Source of the DNA: an uncultured Prevotellaceae bacterium
Lineage (GTDB): Bacteria > Bacteroidota > Bacteroidia > Bacteroidales > Bacteroidaceae
NCBI GenBank assembly: GCA_947165505.1
Contig: CAMVAT010000008.1
Location: forward strand, 1 to 64,000
Length of the DNA stretch: 64,000 bases
Direction: 5' to 3'
The notes beneath the pieces are model-generated. The model saw only the letters and a program-made list of their open reading frames with translations. It was not told where the DNA came from and searched no databases. How positions within the stretch are numbered: the first letter of the stretch is position 1; each line of letters begins with the position of its first letter. The translations under genes and the position numbers were made by a program. Shown piece by piece: positions 24,916-33,960 of the stretch.

Positions 24916-25543
24916 ATGGGAATGTACATCAATATAGGCAATGCTGGATTCCAGTCGGCCCGCAACGGAGAGTATGTTGACAAATCGGGCCTGATAGCCA
25001 TTGTCAATAAGACGCTGTCATCAGAACGACGATTCAGTTGCGTTTCGCGCAGCCGCCGCTTCGGCAAGTCGATGGCAGCCAAGATGTTGTGCGCCTACTA
25101 TGACCACTCGTGCGACTCCAAATATCTGTTTGAGGATCTCGCCATCGCCCGCGACCCGTCGTTTGAGCGGCACTTGAACAAATACCCCGTCATCTATCTC
25201 GACCTGAGTGCGTTTGTGCCGAGATACCACGACGATAGCATCGTAGGGCATATAGAGGCGGCTCTGATTAAGGATATACTAGCAGCCTATCCGCAGGTGC
25301 AGGGAGAGGCTGGCGACGACTTGATGGTCACGCTCTTCAGAATACATGAAGCCACCGGCTGTGGTCATCGAACTGAAGTGCGACAAAAATGCCGATGCCA
25401 CCATCGACCAGATACTTCGGCGCGACTATCCCGACAAGGTGGCGGAATACACGGGCGACATCCTGCTCGTGGGCATCAACTACGACCGTGAGACGAAGAC
25501 ACACTCATGTAAGATACAAACAATTAAAGCGACCGAAACGTAA
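24916..25543 (+). pseudogene. AAA-ATPase-like / PD-(D/E)XK family gene with internal deletion and frameshift
   Basis: The first frame (24916 to about 25345) encodes the start of an AAA-ATPase_like protein: YVDKSGLIAIVNKTL and the family's RSRRFGKSMAAKML P-loop variant. The last part, in another frame (25346-25543), encodes the C-terminal PDDEXK_9-type nuclease segment: AVVIELKCDKNADATIDQI, DILLVGINYD. Intact relatives are about 500-550 aa and the middle, some 300 aa, is missing. The two pieces abut near 25345. These multi-copy genes are common in Bacteroidota and often decay. It is probably non-functional. Confidence 0.82.
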
Positions 25544-25603
25544 CACATAGAATGCCACCCTTAAAAATCATAATTAATAGAACACACCTAAAATAACAGA
25601 CTC

Positions 25604-28477
25604 ATGAAAAAAAATCTACTACAACGATGGGGAGCGATGTGCCTCTTACTCCTGACCGTGGGCGTGGTCAGGGCACAAGAACTGAAATCGCTCGCCGACG
25701 AGCCCGCCACTGCCACCTTCGCCTTTGACCTGGGCACGGAGGGGCAGACCGCCGACTTCGGCACCGCCGCCGACTATTTCCTTTCAAGCAAGGTGACCTA
25801 CGGCAGCAATCTCACGCTGAAAGAAAAAAATACCGTAGGTGGCGTGAACGAGACACGCTTTGAGCCTACCGACAAAGAGGATGCCGCCGGCGAGAGCAAT
25901 GCCATCCGATTCCTCATCCAACCCAAGGCAGGCTATGCCTTCACACCCAAGAGCGTCTCGTTAAAGGCCACACGCTACGGCACCGACAACGGACTGCTCG
26001 ACTTCGCATGGCAGAACCCCAATGGCACCACCGTGACGCTCGACTCTAACGTCAAGCCGGCACGCAACAACGATGCCACCCCCTATAGCTCGTACAGCTA
26101 CGAGATCGCAGGGGCGACACCCGCTGAAGGTCCCTGCGGACTCGTGGTCTATCTCTACGGACTGCAAACCGCCAAACAAATAGGTCTGGCACAAATCGTC
26201 ATCACGGGCGTGCTCAACGGACAGGAGAAGGAAATGCCCATGCTCGGCTCGTTCACCGTCAATGGCGTGACCTATCAGGCCGACGACGTGTTCCAGACCA
26301 ATGGCGAACAATATGTGGGCTCCATCGAACTGTCGAAGACCGTGGCGATGGTCAGCGCATCCAACCCCCTCACCAATATCCAGGCATTGGCAGGAGAGGT
26401 GGGCGAGGTGACCTACGAGGGCGATGCCACTCAATGCGTCGTCACCATACCCATGACCCGGGGCGACCAGTCGGTCAACTATGTGCTCACAGTGATGCAG
26501 AAGCCCGATTTCACACTGACGTATATGGATACCGACGGCACGGTGATGGGCACGCAGGCCGTGGAAAAAGACGCTGCCATCGGTGCCTTTGCCGTTGACT
26601 TCAACAGCGCTAAGCCTAAAGACGGATACATAGTGCGCGGATGGTTTCAGAAATCCATCGGCGGACATAAATATACCATTGCCGACATCATCACTGCCGA
26701 CATCAAACTCTATGCCGTGGCTACGGAGATAGAGGTGTCGAGCGAGTTCAAGAAATATACGTTCAACCTGACCGATCCTGAGTTTTACGACATCGACCAC
26801 GAGGCGTTCAACTCTATCGGCTCTGGCGCCTGGCACGACAAGCAGCACGGATGGGTGTTCGCCGGCGGCGACAAGATTGAACTGCTGGTCGGACCGAAAG
26901 CCAATATCCATCTGGGCTTATGCCGATATACCGATGCCAATGCCACATTCATCGTCCGGGGGCCCAGCGGCAATGAGGTGGGTTCCATCGGTGCCTATAA
27001 CGCTTCCGACGGCGTCAACTACACCTATGCTTACGAGGGCGAACCGGGCACTCTCACACTTGAGATATCGGCCTCTGGAGCCGTCTATCTGCATAGCGTG
27101 CGCATCGTGAATACGGCCTCCACCAACTACACGGCCGACGGACGGTGGTACACCGTCAAACCGGGTGATGCCAGCAGCCTGCTCGATGCCATCGAAGCGG
27201 TCAACGGCACCAACAGCGCCACCACGGCCGAGCGCTCGTTCGTGTTCCTGCCGAATGGCACCTACGACCTCGGACAGACGGTGCTGACCTCTGTCAGCGG
27301 CAAGAATATCTCGTTCATCGGTGAGAGCCAAGAGGGTGTCGTCATCAAAAACGCGCCCGAGCGTGAGACGGAGGGCATCGGCACCACGGCCGTATTCCTG
27401 CTCACCGGTCAGAACCTCTATTTCCAAGACATTACCCTGAAGAACGCGCTCGACTACTACGGCGCTCTCGGTGCCGGACAGGCGGGCGGACGTGCCGTGT
27501 GCATACAAGACAAGGGCAACCGCTCGGTGTTTAAGAACGTGACGCTGCTCTCATACCAAGACACCTATTACAGCAACAATGATGCGATGAAATCCTATTG
27601 GGAGGACAGCGACATACACGGCACCGTTGACTTCATCTGCGGCGGTGGCGACGTGCGCTTTGTCAATACCATACTCTCGCTCGAACCGCGCGAGGCTAAC
27701 GGCACCGGCGGGCGCACCATCACGGCTCCCACCACGACCACGCAGTTCGGATATGTGTTCGACAACTGCCGCGTGGTGGACCTGGCCAACGGCAAGGGCG
27801 ACTGGAACTTCGGGCGCACTTGGCAGAACTCGCCCATCTGTGTGTATCTGAACACCACACTCGACGACCATGCCAAAAACACGCTGGTCAAGTCGCGCTG
27901 GACGCAGAAGGGCATGAACAGCAAAGACCCGAAGGTGTTTGGCGAATATGCCACCAAAGACATGGCTGGCAACGACATCACACCCGCCAGCAATATCATC
28001 AACTCGTACGGAGGCTCGTTCCAGACCATCCTCACTGCCGAAGAGGCGGCTGCCTATACCTATGAGAAGATGTTCACCAGTTGGGACCCCGCGGCACTCA
28101 CCGTGCAGATGACAGCCCCGGCCAACGTGAAGATTGACGGCGGACAGCTCACATGGGATGCCGTGGAGGGTGCCGATAAGTACCTCATCGAGCGCGACGG
28201 CGTGTTCGTGGCCCTGGCCGACGCGCCGGGCTATGCCATCGACGGCGAAGGCAACTACACCGTGCGCGCTGCCAACGCGCAGGGCGGATTCGGACTCCCC
28301 TCAGTGGCGGCCACAACGGCTGTCAAAACCATCAACAGCACCGAGGCTCGCGTGGTGAGCACCGCTATCTACTCCGTTGGCGGTGTTCGCCAAAACCAGT
28401 TGCGGCGTGGCACCAACATCGTGGTGAAAACACTCGACGACGGACAGCGTCTGACAGAGAAAGTCATCACAGAATAA
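25604..28477 (+). CDS. secreted pectinesterase (CE8) with N-terminal beta-rich domains
   Basis: The 957-aa protein carries a signal peptide (to about residue 25, GVVRAQ). About 490 residues of beta-rich domains follow, including a lipid- or sugar-binding-like region near 380-500. A CE8 pectin methylesterase domain starts near residue 519 (VKPGDASSLLDAI). Family motifs are present: LPNGTYD, GRAVCIQDKG, YQDTYY (acid/base Asp), GTVDFICGG (nucleophile Asp) and GRTW (substrate-binding Arg). It should remove methyl esters from homogalacturonan. The end is a fibronectin-like module and a short tail without the GIYI motif. Together with the arabinose genes it points to pectin use. Confidence 0.9.
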   Translation: MKKNLLQRWGAMCLLLLTVGVVRAQELKSLADEPATATFAFDLGTEGQTADFGTAADYFLSSKVTYGSNLTLKEKNTVGGVNETRFEPTDKEDAAGESNAIRFLIQPKAGYAFTPKSVSLKATRYGTDNGLLDFAWQNPNGTTVTLDSNVKPARNNDATPYSSYSYEIAGATPAEGPCGLVVYLYGLQTAKQIGLAQIVITGVLNGQEKEMPMLGSFTVNGVTYQADDVFQTNGEQYVGSIELSKTVAMVSASNPLTNIQALAGEVGEVTYEGDATQCVVTIPMTRGDQSVNYVLTVMQKPDFTLTYMDTDGTVMGTQAVEKDAAIGAFAVDFNSAKPKDGYIVRGWFQKSIGGHKYTIADIITADIKLYAVATEIEVSSEFKKYTFNLTDPEFYDIDHEAFNSIGSGAWHDKQHGWVFAGGDKIELLVGPKANIHLGLCRYTDANATFIVRGPSGNEVGSIGAYNASDGVNYTYAYEGEPGTLTLEISASGAVYLHSVRIVNTASTNYTADGRWYTVKPGDASSLLDAIEAVNGTNSATTAERSFVFLPNGTYDLGQTVLTSVSGKNISFIGESQEGVVIKNAPERETEGIGTTAVFLLTGQNLYFQDITLKNALDYYGALGAGQAGGRAVCIQDKGNRSVFKNVTLLSYQDTYYSNNDAMKSYWEDSDIHGTVDFICGGGDVRFVNTILSLEPREANGTGGRTITAPTTTTQFGYVFDNCRVVDLANGKGDWNFGRTWQNSPICVYLNTTLDDHAKNTLVKSRWTQKGMNSKDPKVFGEYATKDMAGNDITPASNIINSYGGSFQTILTAEEAAAYTYEKMFTSWDPAALTVQMTAPANVKIDGGQLTWDAVEGADKYLIERDGVFVALADAPGYAIDGEGNYTVRAANAQGGFGLPSVAATTAVKTINSTEARVVSTAIYSVGGVRQNQLRRGTNIVVKTLDDGQRLTEKVITE

Positions 28478-28480
28478 TAG

Positions 28481-28549
28481 TAGGGACAGGGCGTGCCCTG
28501 TCCGCCATTTGTCATGGCTCGATTTCGGACAGGGCACGCCCTGTCCCTA
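28481..28549. repeat. 24-bp perfect inverted repeat made of GGACAGGGC palindromes
   Basis: Arms at 28481-28504 and 28526-28549 are exact reverse complements, and each arm is itself nearly palindromic (GGACAGGGCGTGCCCTGTCC). It begins 3 nt after the pectinesterase stop codon and can fold as one long stem or two cruciform hairpins. Single-arm copies are at 18646-18672 and 55770-55800. Confidence 0.95.
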
Positions 28550-28615
28550 TACTTGGTTGATGTGAACCAACAAACCCTTATTTAGACTATTTTTAACCCC
28601 TTTTATGATTAATCT

Positions 28616-29386
28616 ATGATGAAAGAAACAAAATCCTTATTGCTCGCAGCGATGCTACTGATAGCATGCTCGGCGCAAAGCCGGCAGAGCCAGCCGGCAG
28701 CGCAAGACGAACAGACAGACAAGACCGAGATGGCGGCTCAAGAGAATGCGAACGTGGTGGAGAAAGTGGCAAAACCCGCCAAGCCCGTCGCCCTGAAAGA
28801 CTGTCCGCAGACCGACCGGCAACTGCGGGTGGCTCTCTCGCGCGATGCCGACATGAATCAGGTGGCGGTCATCTATCGCAATGGCGACATCGTGCAGACG
28901 TTCAATGACGAGGAACCGCTCTTCACTGACTGGTACGACCAACCCGCCGAGACCTTCATCCATTATGTGGATGCCAACTTCGACGGACATACCGACATCT
29001 TCCTCGGATTGGGACAGTCGCGCACCTACAGCGCACTGCTGCTGTGGAACCCCAAGACGCAGCTCTTTGAGCGCTATGGCAATCTTGGCGAACCCTCACT
29101 GCAAAATCCTGTGTTCGTACCTGCCGAGAAAGCCATCTACACCAGCGGCTCTAACAGTGCTTTCGAGTATCTCTATACCAAGGATGTATGGGATGAGGAG
29201 ACGCTGATAGATACTGAGGCCCTCTACTATTATGCCAATCCAGCCGAATACAATGGCATGAACGGCACCAACGTGAAAAAATACAATCTCTATGGTCCTG
29301 GCGAACAACTCGTCAAGGCCACTAACGACATCAAACAACTGCCTAAAGGATGGCAGCAGATTATCAACTTAACTCAGCAACCTTAA
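28616..29386 (+). CDS. lipoprotein of the XAC2610-related / VCBS-like type
   Basis: The 256-aa protein has a lipoprotein signal (SLLLAAMLLIAC) followed by a Gln/Ala-rich spacer to about residue 55. The globular part includes HYVDANFDGHTDIFLGLGQSRTYSALLLWNP, a DxNFDGxxD calcium-loop-like motif typical of XAC2610-related and FG-GAP-like proteins. It is probably anchored in the outer membrane or periplasm. It is followed after 12 nt by an SH3-domain protein gene. Function unknown. Confidence 0.75.
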   Translation: MMKETKSLLLAAMLLIACSAQSRQSQPAAQDEQTDKTEMAAQENANVVEKVAKPAKPVALKDCPQTDRQLRVALSRDADMNQVAVIYRNGDIVQTFNDEEPLFTDWYDQPAETFIHYVDANFDGHTDIFLGLGQSRTYSALLLWNPKTQLFERYGNLGEPSLQNPVFVPAEKAIYTSGSNSAFEYLYTKDVWDEETLIDTEALYYYANPAEYNGMNGTNVKKYNLYGPGEQLVKATNDIKQLPKGWQQIINLTQQP

Positions 29387-29398
29387 AGAATTGTAACG

Positions 29399-29902
29399 AT
29401 GAAAAAGATTTTGACAATGATTTTCTTCTTCGCCGCTCTCATGGCGAAGGCACAAAGTCTGGAGGTGTTCTTCTGCGACTCGAATGGCAAATTCACTAAC
29501 ATCCGTAATGCTCCGAGTGGCAAGGTGGTGGATAAGGTCCCCACCGACTCTTATGGTATGCTGTTGGTGGAAGAACCCGTCAACGGATGGTGGTGTATTT
29601 GCGACAACAGCTACTATCAACCCGAAGGGGGACTGTACAAATTCTCCGGCTCGCGCTCGGGTTATTATGTGCATTACTCCTGCATCGCCGTGAATACACG
29701 CAACTACGGCGGACAAACGCTTACACTCAGAAGTACGCCATCGGCCAAAGGTAAATCGGTGTATCGCTTCGGTCAGGAACTCACGCTCCGGCCCCTCGGC
29801 GTCAAAGGCGATTGGGTCAAGGTACAGACGCTCGACGGCAAGCACACGGGATGGATTGAATCCGAATGGCTTTGTGGCAACAGCGTCTCCAACTGCAGCT
29901 AA
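29399..29902 (+). CDS. exported SH3-domain protein
   Basis: The 167-aa product has a signal peptide (to about residue 19, MAKAQ) and two bacterial SH3-like segments: FTNIRNAPSGKVVDKVP...GWWCICDN and LTLRSTPSAKGKSVYRFGQE...GDWVKVQTLDGKHTGWIESEWL. Such SH3b domains often bind cell-wall peptides or act as protein-interaction modules in the periplasm. It is probably co-transcribed with the lipoprotein gene 12 nt upstream. A hairpin terminator follows. Confidence 0.82.
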   Translation: MKKILTMIFFFAALMAKAQSLEVFFCDSNGKFTNIRNAPSGKVVDKVPTDSYGMLLVEEPVNGWWCICDNSYYQPEGGLYKFSGSRSGYYVHYSCIAVNTRNYGGQTLTLRSTPSAKGKSVYRFGQELTLRPLGVKGDWVKVQTLDGKHTGWIESEWLCGNSVSNCS

Positions 29903-29948
29903 CAGAGCCGTCATCTCTACCGTAGTTCCCACCCATTCCCAAAATAAA

Positions 29949-29980
29949 CGCCCGGTCTCAAATAGAGGCCGGGCGATTTT
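29949..29980 (+). terminator. Rho-independent-type terminator after the SH3 protein gene
   Basis: CGCCCGGTCTC and GAGGCCGGGCG form an 11-bp stem with one wobble pair and a 5-nt loop, followed by ATTTT, 47 nt downstream of the stop codon. Confidence 0.8.
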
Positions 29981-29984
29981 CTGT

Positions 29985-30017
29985 CTCCCTCCACTCGGGG
30001 AGGGTTGGGGAGGGGGC
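29985..30017. repeat. GC-rich palindromic repeat abutting the galK stop codon
   Basis: On the minus strand GCCCCCTCCCCAACCCTCCC follows the TAA of galK with no gap. This is the same element found at 43391-43427, 55822-55856 and 56622-56655. Confidence 0.9.
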
Positions 30018-31178
30018 TTACACAATCTTTCTCGAGCCGTCGCCAATCACCACGTCGATGACCTTCGGCTCCTTGCCGTATTTCTCGCAGTAGCGTTTCT
30101 TGGCGTCGGCGATGAACTGGTCGTACAACTCATCCTTCACCAGGTTGATGGTGCAACCGCCGAAGCCGCCGCCCATGATACGGCTGCCGGTGACGCCGTT
30201 GTCGCGGGCGATGTCGTTCAGGAAGTCGAGCTCTTCGCAGCTCACCTCATATTCCTTCGACAGTCCTTCGTGCGTCTCGTACATCTTCTGGCCTACGGTC
30301 TCGTAGTCGCCTGCCACCAGCGCGTCGCACACGGCCAGCACGCGGTCTTTCTCGCCCAGCACGAAGTGTGCGCGCTTGTAGTCTTCTTCGCCCACCTCGG
30401 CGCGAACCTCTTCCAGTTGCTCCCAGGTGCAGTCGCGCAGCGTCTCAAACTTGCCTTCCGGATGCTTGGCGGCAATATGCTTCACCACGTTCTCGCACGA
30501 GTTACGGCGGTCGTTGTAGGGCGAGCCGGCCAACTCATGTTTCACGCACGAGTTGAGCAACACCAGTTTGTAGCCCTCGGGGTTGAAGGGGAAGTATTCA
30601 AACTCGCGCGAACGGCAGTCCAGACGCATCAGTTTGCCGGCCTTTCCGAACACACTGGCAAACTGGTCCATGATGCCGCAGTTCACACCGCAGTAGTTGT
30701 GCTCCGTGGCCTGACCGGCCAGCACCATATCCCATTTCGACACTTTGTTGTCGCCGAACAGGTCGTTCAGGGCGAAAGCGAAACAGCTCTCCAAAGCGGC
30801 AGAGGAAGACATGCCGGCTCCCAGGGGCACATCGCCAGAGAAAGCGGTGTTGAAACCCTTCACATCTACGCCGCGCTTGCGCATCTCCTGCACAATGCCG
30901 TAGATGTAGCGGGCCCACGACGTGCGCGGACCTACAGGGTCATCCACCTTGAATTCCACCTTGTCTTTCAGGTCGATGGCGTAGCAGATCACGGTGTTGA
31001 GACCGTTGGGGCGCACCTCGGCCATGATGCCGCAGTCCACGGCGCCGGGGAATACGAATCCGCCATTATAATCGGTGTGCTCACCAATCAGGTTAATACG
31101 ACCCGGCGAGTGATAGATGTTGCCGGTTTTACCATCAAAATGCTTGATGAAGCGACTTCTTACGTGTTCAATATCCAT
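30018..31178 (-). CDS. galK: galactokinase
   Basis: GalK phosphorylates alpha-D-galactose to galactose-1-phosphate at the entry to the Leloir pathway. The 386-aa product fits the GHMP-kinase family: galactokinase signature GRINLIGEHTDYNGGFVFP, ATP-binding loop VPLGAGMSSSAALE, and GGGFGGCTINLV near the C-terminus. It is the last gene of a minus-strand operon behind galM and an MFS transporter. galT and galE are not in the window. Confidence 0.97.
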   Translation of the reverse strand: MDIEHVRSRFIKHFDGKTGNIYHSPGRINLIGEHTDYNGGFVFPGAVDCGIMAEVRPNGLNTVICYAIDLKDKVEFKVDDPVGPRTSWARYIYGIVQEMRKRGVDVKGFNTAFSGDVPLGAGMSSSAALESCFAFALNDLFGDNKVSKWDMVLAGQATEHNYCGVNCGIMDQFASVFGKAGKLMRLDCRSREFEYFPFNPEGYKLVLLNSCVKHELAGSPYNDRRNSCENVVKHIAAKHPEGKFETLRDCTWEQLEEVRAEVGEEDYKRAHFVLGEKDRVLAVCDALVAGDYETVGQKMYETHEGLSKEYEVSCEELDFLNDIARDNGVTGSRIMGGGFGGCTINLVKDELYDQFIADAKKRYCEKYGKEPKVIDVVIGDGSRKIV

Positions 31179-31184
31179 TTCTTT

Positions 31185-31218
31185 TTAAGGTTTGAGATTT
31201 GAGATTTGAGATTTGAGA
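31185..31218. repeat. 8-bp tandem repeat (TTTGAGA) in the MFS-galK gap
   Basis: TTTGAGATTTGAGATTTGAG runs from the stop codon of the transporter gene to just before the galK start, filling the 40-nt gap inside an operon. Translation must pass through it or restart after it. Confidence 0.9.
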
Positions 31219-32541
31219 TTATACCGGAATGTCTTTGTTCACGTTCTTGCTGCCCCACAAAGCGTAGATAAGCAGGTATGCAAGACTGAGCACCGGTATG
31301 ATGTAAGAGAACATATATCCGGCTGCGTCGGCAAGTGCATTCTGTATCAGAGGCATGATACCGCCGCCCACCACCATCATCATAAAGATGCCGGAGGCCT
31401 GCTCGGTGTATTTGCCCAAGCCCTCAACCGAGAGGTTGAAAATCGATGCCCACATAATCGACGTACACAGACCACAAAGCACGATGAGCAATGCGCGGGT
31501 GGGAACCTCGGCCATGCTGAACGAGTCGCCGGTGAACGTAGGCATGTTGATGGTGTTCGTCTCGGGGATGATCATGGCGATGACAATGAGCAAGATGGCG
31601 GTACCCGAGGCGCAAATCATCATCATCCGGCTGGATACCTTGCCGCCGATGGCACTGCCTATCATACGGCCGATGAGCATCAGGAACCAGTACGAGGCGG
31701 CCACGAAACCAGCTATGGCAGCGGCATTGGCCGTGTATAGACCGAGATTGTGGAACGCTCCGTTGTCGGGGTCTGAGAGATAGAAGTTGAGTGTGCCTGG
31801 CAAACCTATCTCAATACCAACATAGAGGAAGATGCCGATAATGCCGAGCTTGCAGTGGCGGAAAGCCCATGCGCTGCGCTCATATACAGCGTCTTTCTTC
31901 TTGTCTGTAGGATTCTCAATGGGGATGAAACTGAGGATGATGAATGCACCGGCAAATACGGCCATGGCGATGTAAAGCACCAGGTTGATGTCGGCCATCT
32001 GTGTGTCTTTGGTCACCTGGCCTACAAGGGCACCAACAAGAAGCGGGGTGGCGGTGCCGGCCAGACTGTTGAGCGTGCCACCGATGAGGTTGAGCTGGTT
32101 GCCACGGTTGCCGCCGCCGCCAAGAACGTTAAGCATCGGGTTGACCACGGTGTTGAGCATACACACAGAGAAACCGCAGACGAATGCTCCGAGCAGATAG
32201 ACAAACCATGCCGTGGGCAGACCGGCTATCTGGCCCATGTCGCCCGTGCCGGAGAGAAACTGTATGAACACACCAATGAATCCCACGGCTATGCCTATCA
32301 TCGCAGTCTTCTTGTAGCCATGAGTGGTGAGCATCTTGCCCGCAGGTATTCCCATAAAGAGGTAGGCGAGGAAGTTCATCATGTTGCCCATCATTCCGAG
32401 CATATTCGAACCGTCAATACCGTCGGCGTTCTTCCATACCGTGCCGGCTGGAGCTCCGAGGTTGGTCACAAACGAAATCATAGCGTAAAGAAACATGCAA
32501 GTGATGATGGCTATTACGCTTCCATTTTTTTTCTGGCTCAT
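31219..32541 (-). CDS. MFS sugar transporter (FucP / glucose-galactose permease type)
   Basis: This 440-aa, roughly 12-helix major facilitator belongs to the fucose/glucose/galactose:H+ symporter group: GIPAGKMLTTHGYKKTAMIGIAVG between helices 2 and 3, a GAFVCGFSVCMLNTVVNPMLN helix, and an even split around a charged loop (ENPTDKKKDAVYER). It should carry galactose or glucose into the cytoplasm. Operon position between galM and galK makes galactose the likely substrate. Confidence 0.9.
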   Translation of the reverse strand: MSQKKNGSVIAIITCMFLYAMISFVTNLGAPAGTVWKNADGIDGSNMLGMMGNMMNFLAYLFMGIPAGKMLTTHGYKKTAMIGIAVGFIGVFIQFLSGTGDMGQIAGLPTAWFVYLLGAFVCGFSVCMLNTVVNPMLNVLGGGGNRGNQLNLIGGTLNSLAGTATPLLVGALVGQVTKDTQMADINLVLYIAMAVFAGAFIILSFIPIENPTDKKKDAVYERSAWAFRHCKLGIIGIFLYVGIEIGLPGTLNFYLSDPDNGAFHNLGLYTANAAAIAGFVAASYWFLMLIGRMIGSAIGGKVSSRMMMICASGTAILLIVIAMIIPETNTINMPTFTGDSFSMAEVPTRALLIVLCGLCTSIMWASIFNLSVEGLGKYTEQASGIFMMMVVGGGIMPLIQNALADAAGYMFSYIIPVLSLAYLLIYALWGSKNVNKDIPV

Positions 32542-32670
32542 TGTTGTTATTAGATTTTTGATTGTTGTTGATTCAAGTTCAATAGCAGGATATATATAGG
32601 AAGATAAAGGAAGATAACAGCTTAACTGTTACTACCTCCCTTTATCTTCTTGTAATTCCTTCTAATAGGG

Positions 32671-33756
32671 CTATTTCCTTACGCCAAACTTATAAATGGT
32701 CTTCTGCTTGTACTGCTGACCGGGTTTCAGCACCACCGAGGGGAAATAAGGACGGTTGGGGCTGTCGGGGAAGTGCTGGGCCTCGAAGCAGACAGAACTG
32801 CGGCGGGGGAACGTGGCACCATACTGACCTTTATAACCGTTGCCGAAATTGTCGGTGTAAAGCTGAACGCCGGGCTCGGTGGTGAACACATCCATCGTGC
32901 GGCCGCTCTTGGGCTCGTAGATGCGGGCGGCAAAGCTCAGCTCGCCTTCCTCGCGCTTGTTGAGCACATAGCAGTGGTCGAAACCAGAACCGTTGCGTAT
33001 CTGCTCGTTGTCAGCGTTGATATCCTGACCGAAGGGTTTCGGGGTGCGGAAGTCGAACGGGGTACCTTCCACTTTCAGTATCTCGCCGGTGGGGATGCTC
33101 GTCTCGTCGATGGGCAGATAGAAGTCGGCGTTGATCTCGCACTCCACGTCGTCAATGGTCGGTGTGGGGTCGGCGATGCCTGCCAGGGCGAAGAAACCGT
33201 GGTGGGTCAGGTTGATGATGGTCTTCTTGTTGGTCGTGGCCATGTACTCGATGATCAGCTCGTTCTCGTTGGTGAACGTATAAACCACGGTCACCTTCAC
33301 TTCGCCGGTATAACCCTCTTCACCATAGGCCGATACCAGGTTAAGCACCAGCGTGTAGTCGTTCATCTGAAGGGCGTCCCATACACGGGCGTGGAATCCC
33401 TTAGGACCGCCGTGCAGCGCGTTGGGACCGTCGTTGATGGCGAGCTGGTATTCTTTGCCTTTGAGCTGGAACTTACCACGGCAGATGCGGTTGCCAAAGC
33501 GGCCGATCAGGGTGCTCAGGTAAGGCTCTGCTGTCATGGCTTCTTGGATGTTGGCATGACCTTGAATCACGTTGGCGTGCTTGCCGTCGCGGTCGGGCAC
33601 CATAATGGCCACAATACCGCCACCGTAGTTGGTGATGGCTACCTCATTGCCAGCAGCGTTTTTCAAGATGTACAAGTCCGTTTGTTTACCGTTAATAGTG
33701 GTCTGAAAGTCTTCTCTTCTCAGGCCACACAGATTTTCTGTCTCTGTCATATTCAT
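32671..33756 (-). CDS. galM: aldose 1-epimerase (galactose mutarotase), cytoplasmic form
   Basis: A 361-aa mutarotase converting beta-galactose to the alpha form used by galactokinase. It shows ITNYGGGIVAIMVPDRDG, GRFGNRICRGK, GPNALHGGPKGFHARVWD with the catalytic-type His, THHGFFALAG, and EPGVQLYTDN. No signal sequence is seen, unlike the lipoprotein paralogue at 5414. The start MNMTETENLCG (33756) is preferred to the ORF-track Met at 33789, because the latter overlaps a promoter-like TTATTTTGCA. It is the first gene of the galM-MFS-galK operon. Confidence 0.93.
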   Translation of the reverse strand: MNMTETENLCGLRREDFQTTINGKQTDLYILKNAAGNEVAITNYGGGIVAIMVPDRDGKHANVIQGHANIQEAMTAEPYLSTLIGRFGNRICRGKFQLKGKEYQLAINDGPNALHGGPKGFHARVWDALQMNDYTLVLNLVSAYGEEGYTGEVKVTVVYTFTNENELIIEYMATTNKKTIINLTHHGFFALAGIADPTPTIDDVECEINADFYLPIDETSIPTGEILKVEGTPFDFRTPKPFGQDINADNEQIRNGSGFDHCYVLNKREEGELSFAARIYEPKSGRTMDVFTTEPGVQLYTDNFGNGYKGQYGATFPRRSSVCFEAQHFPDSPNRPYFPSVVLKPGQQYKQKTIYKFGVRK

Positions 33757-33856
33757 TAAGTTTTTAGTTACAAACAATTGCAGTTGCAAAATAACTCAAA
33801 AAAAACGACATTGACGAATAAATCGGCAAAAAAACAACTTTGCCGAACGTTAAAAA

Positions 33857-33959
33857 CGTTTAAAAGGTATTTGGTCGTTTGGTGGTTTAGTCGTTTGGTC
33901 GTCTTGTCGTTTAGTCTTTGCAAGTTCTTAGGTATCTCCATTCCCCCTCTAAGTTAGAC
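33857..33959. repeat. short tandem repeat and half palindrome upstream of the galactose operon
   Basis: GGTCGTTTGGT-type units are repeated at about 33870-33915, followed by CCCCCTCTAAGTTAGA, half of the GC-rich palindrome, which ends at the stop codon of the TPR gene. No gene is seen in the 33757-33960 interval. Confidence 0.75.
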
Positions 33960-33960
33960 T

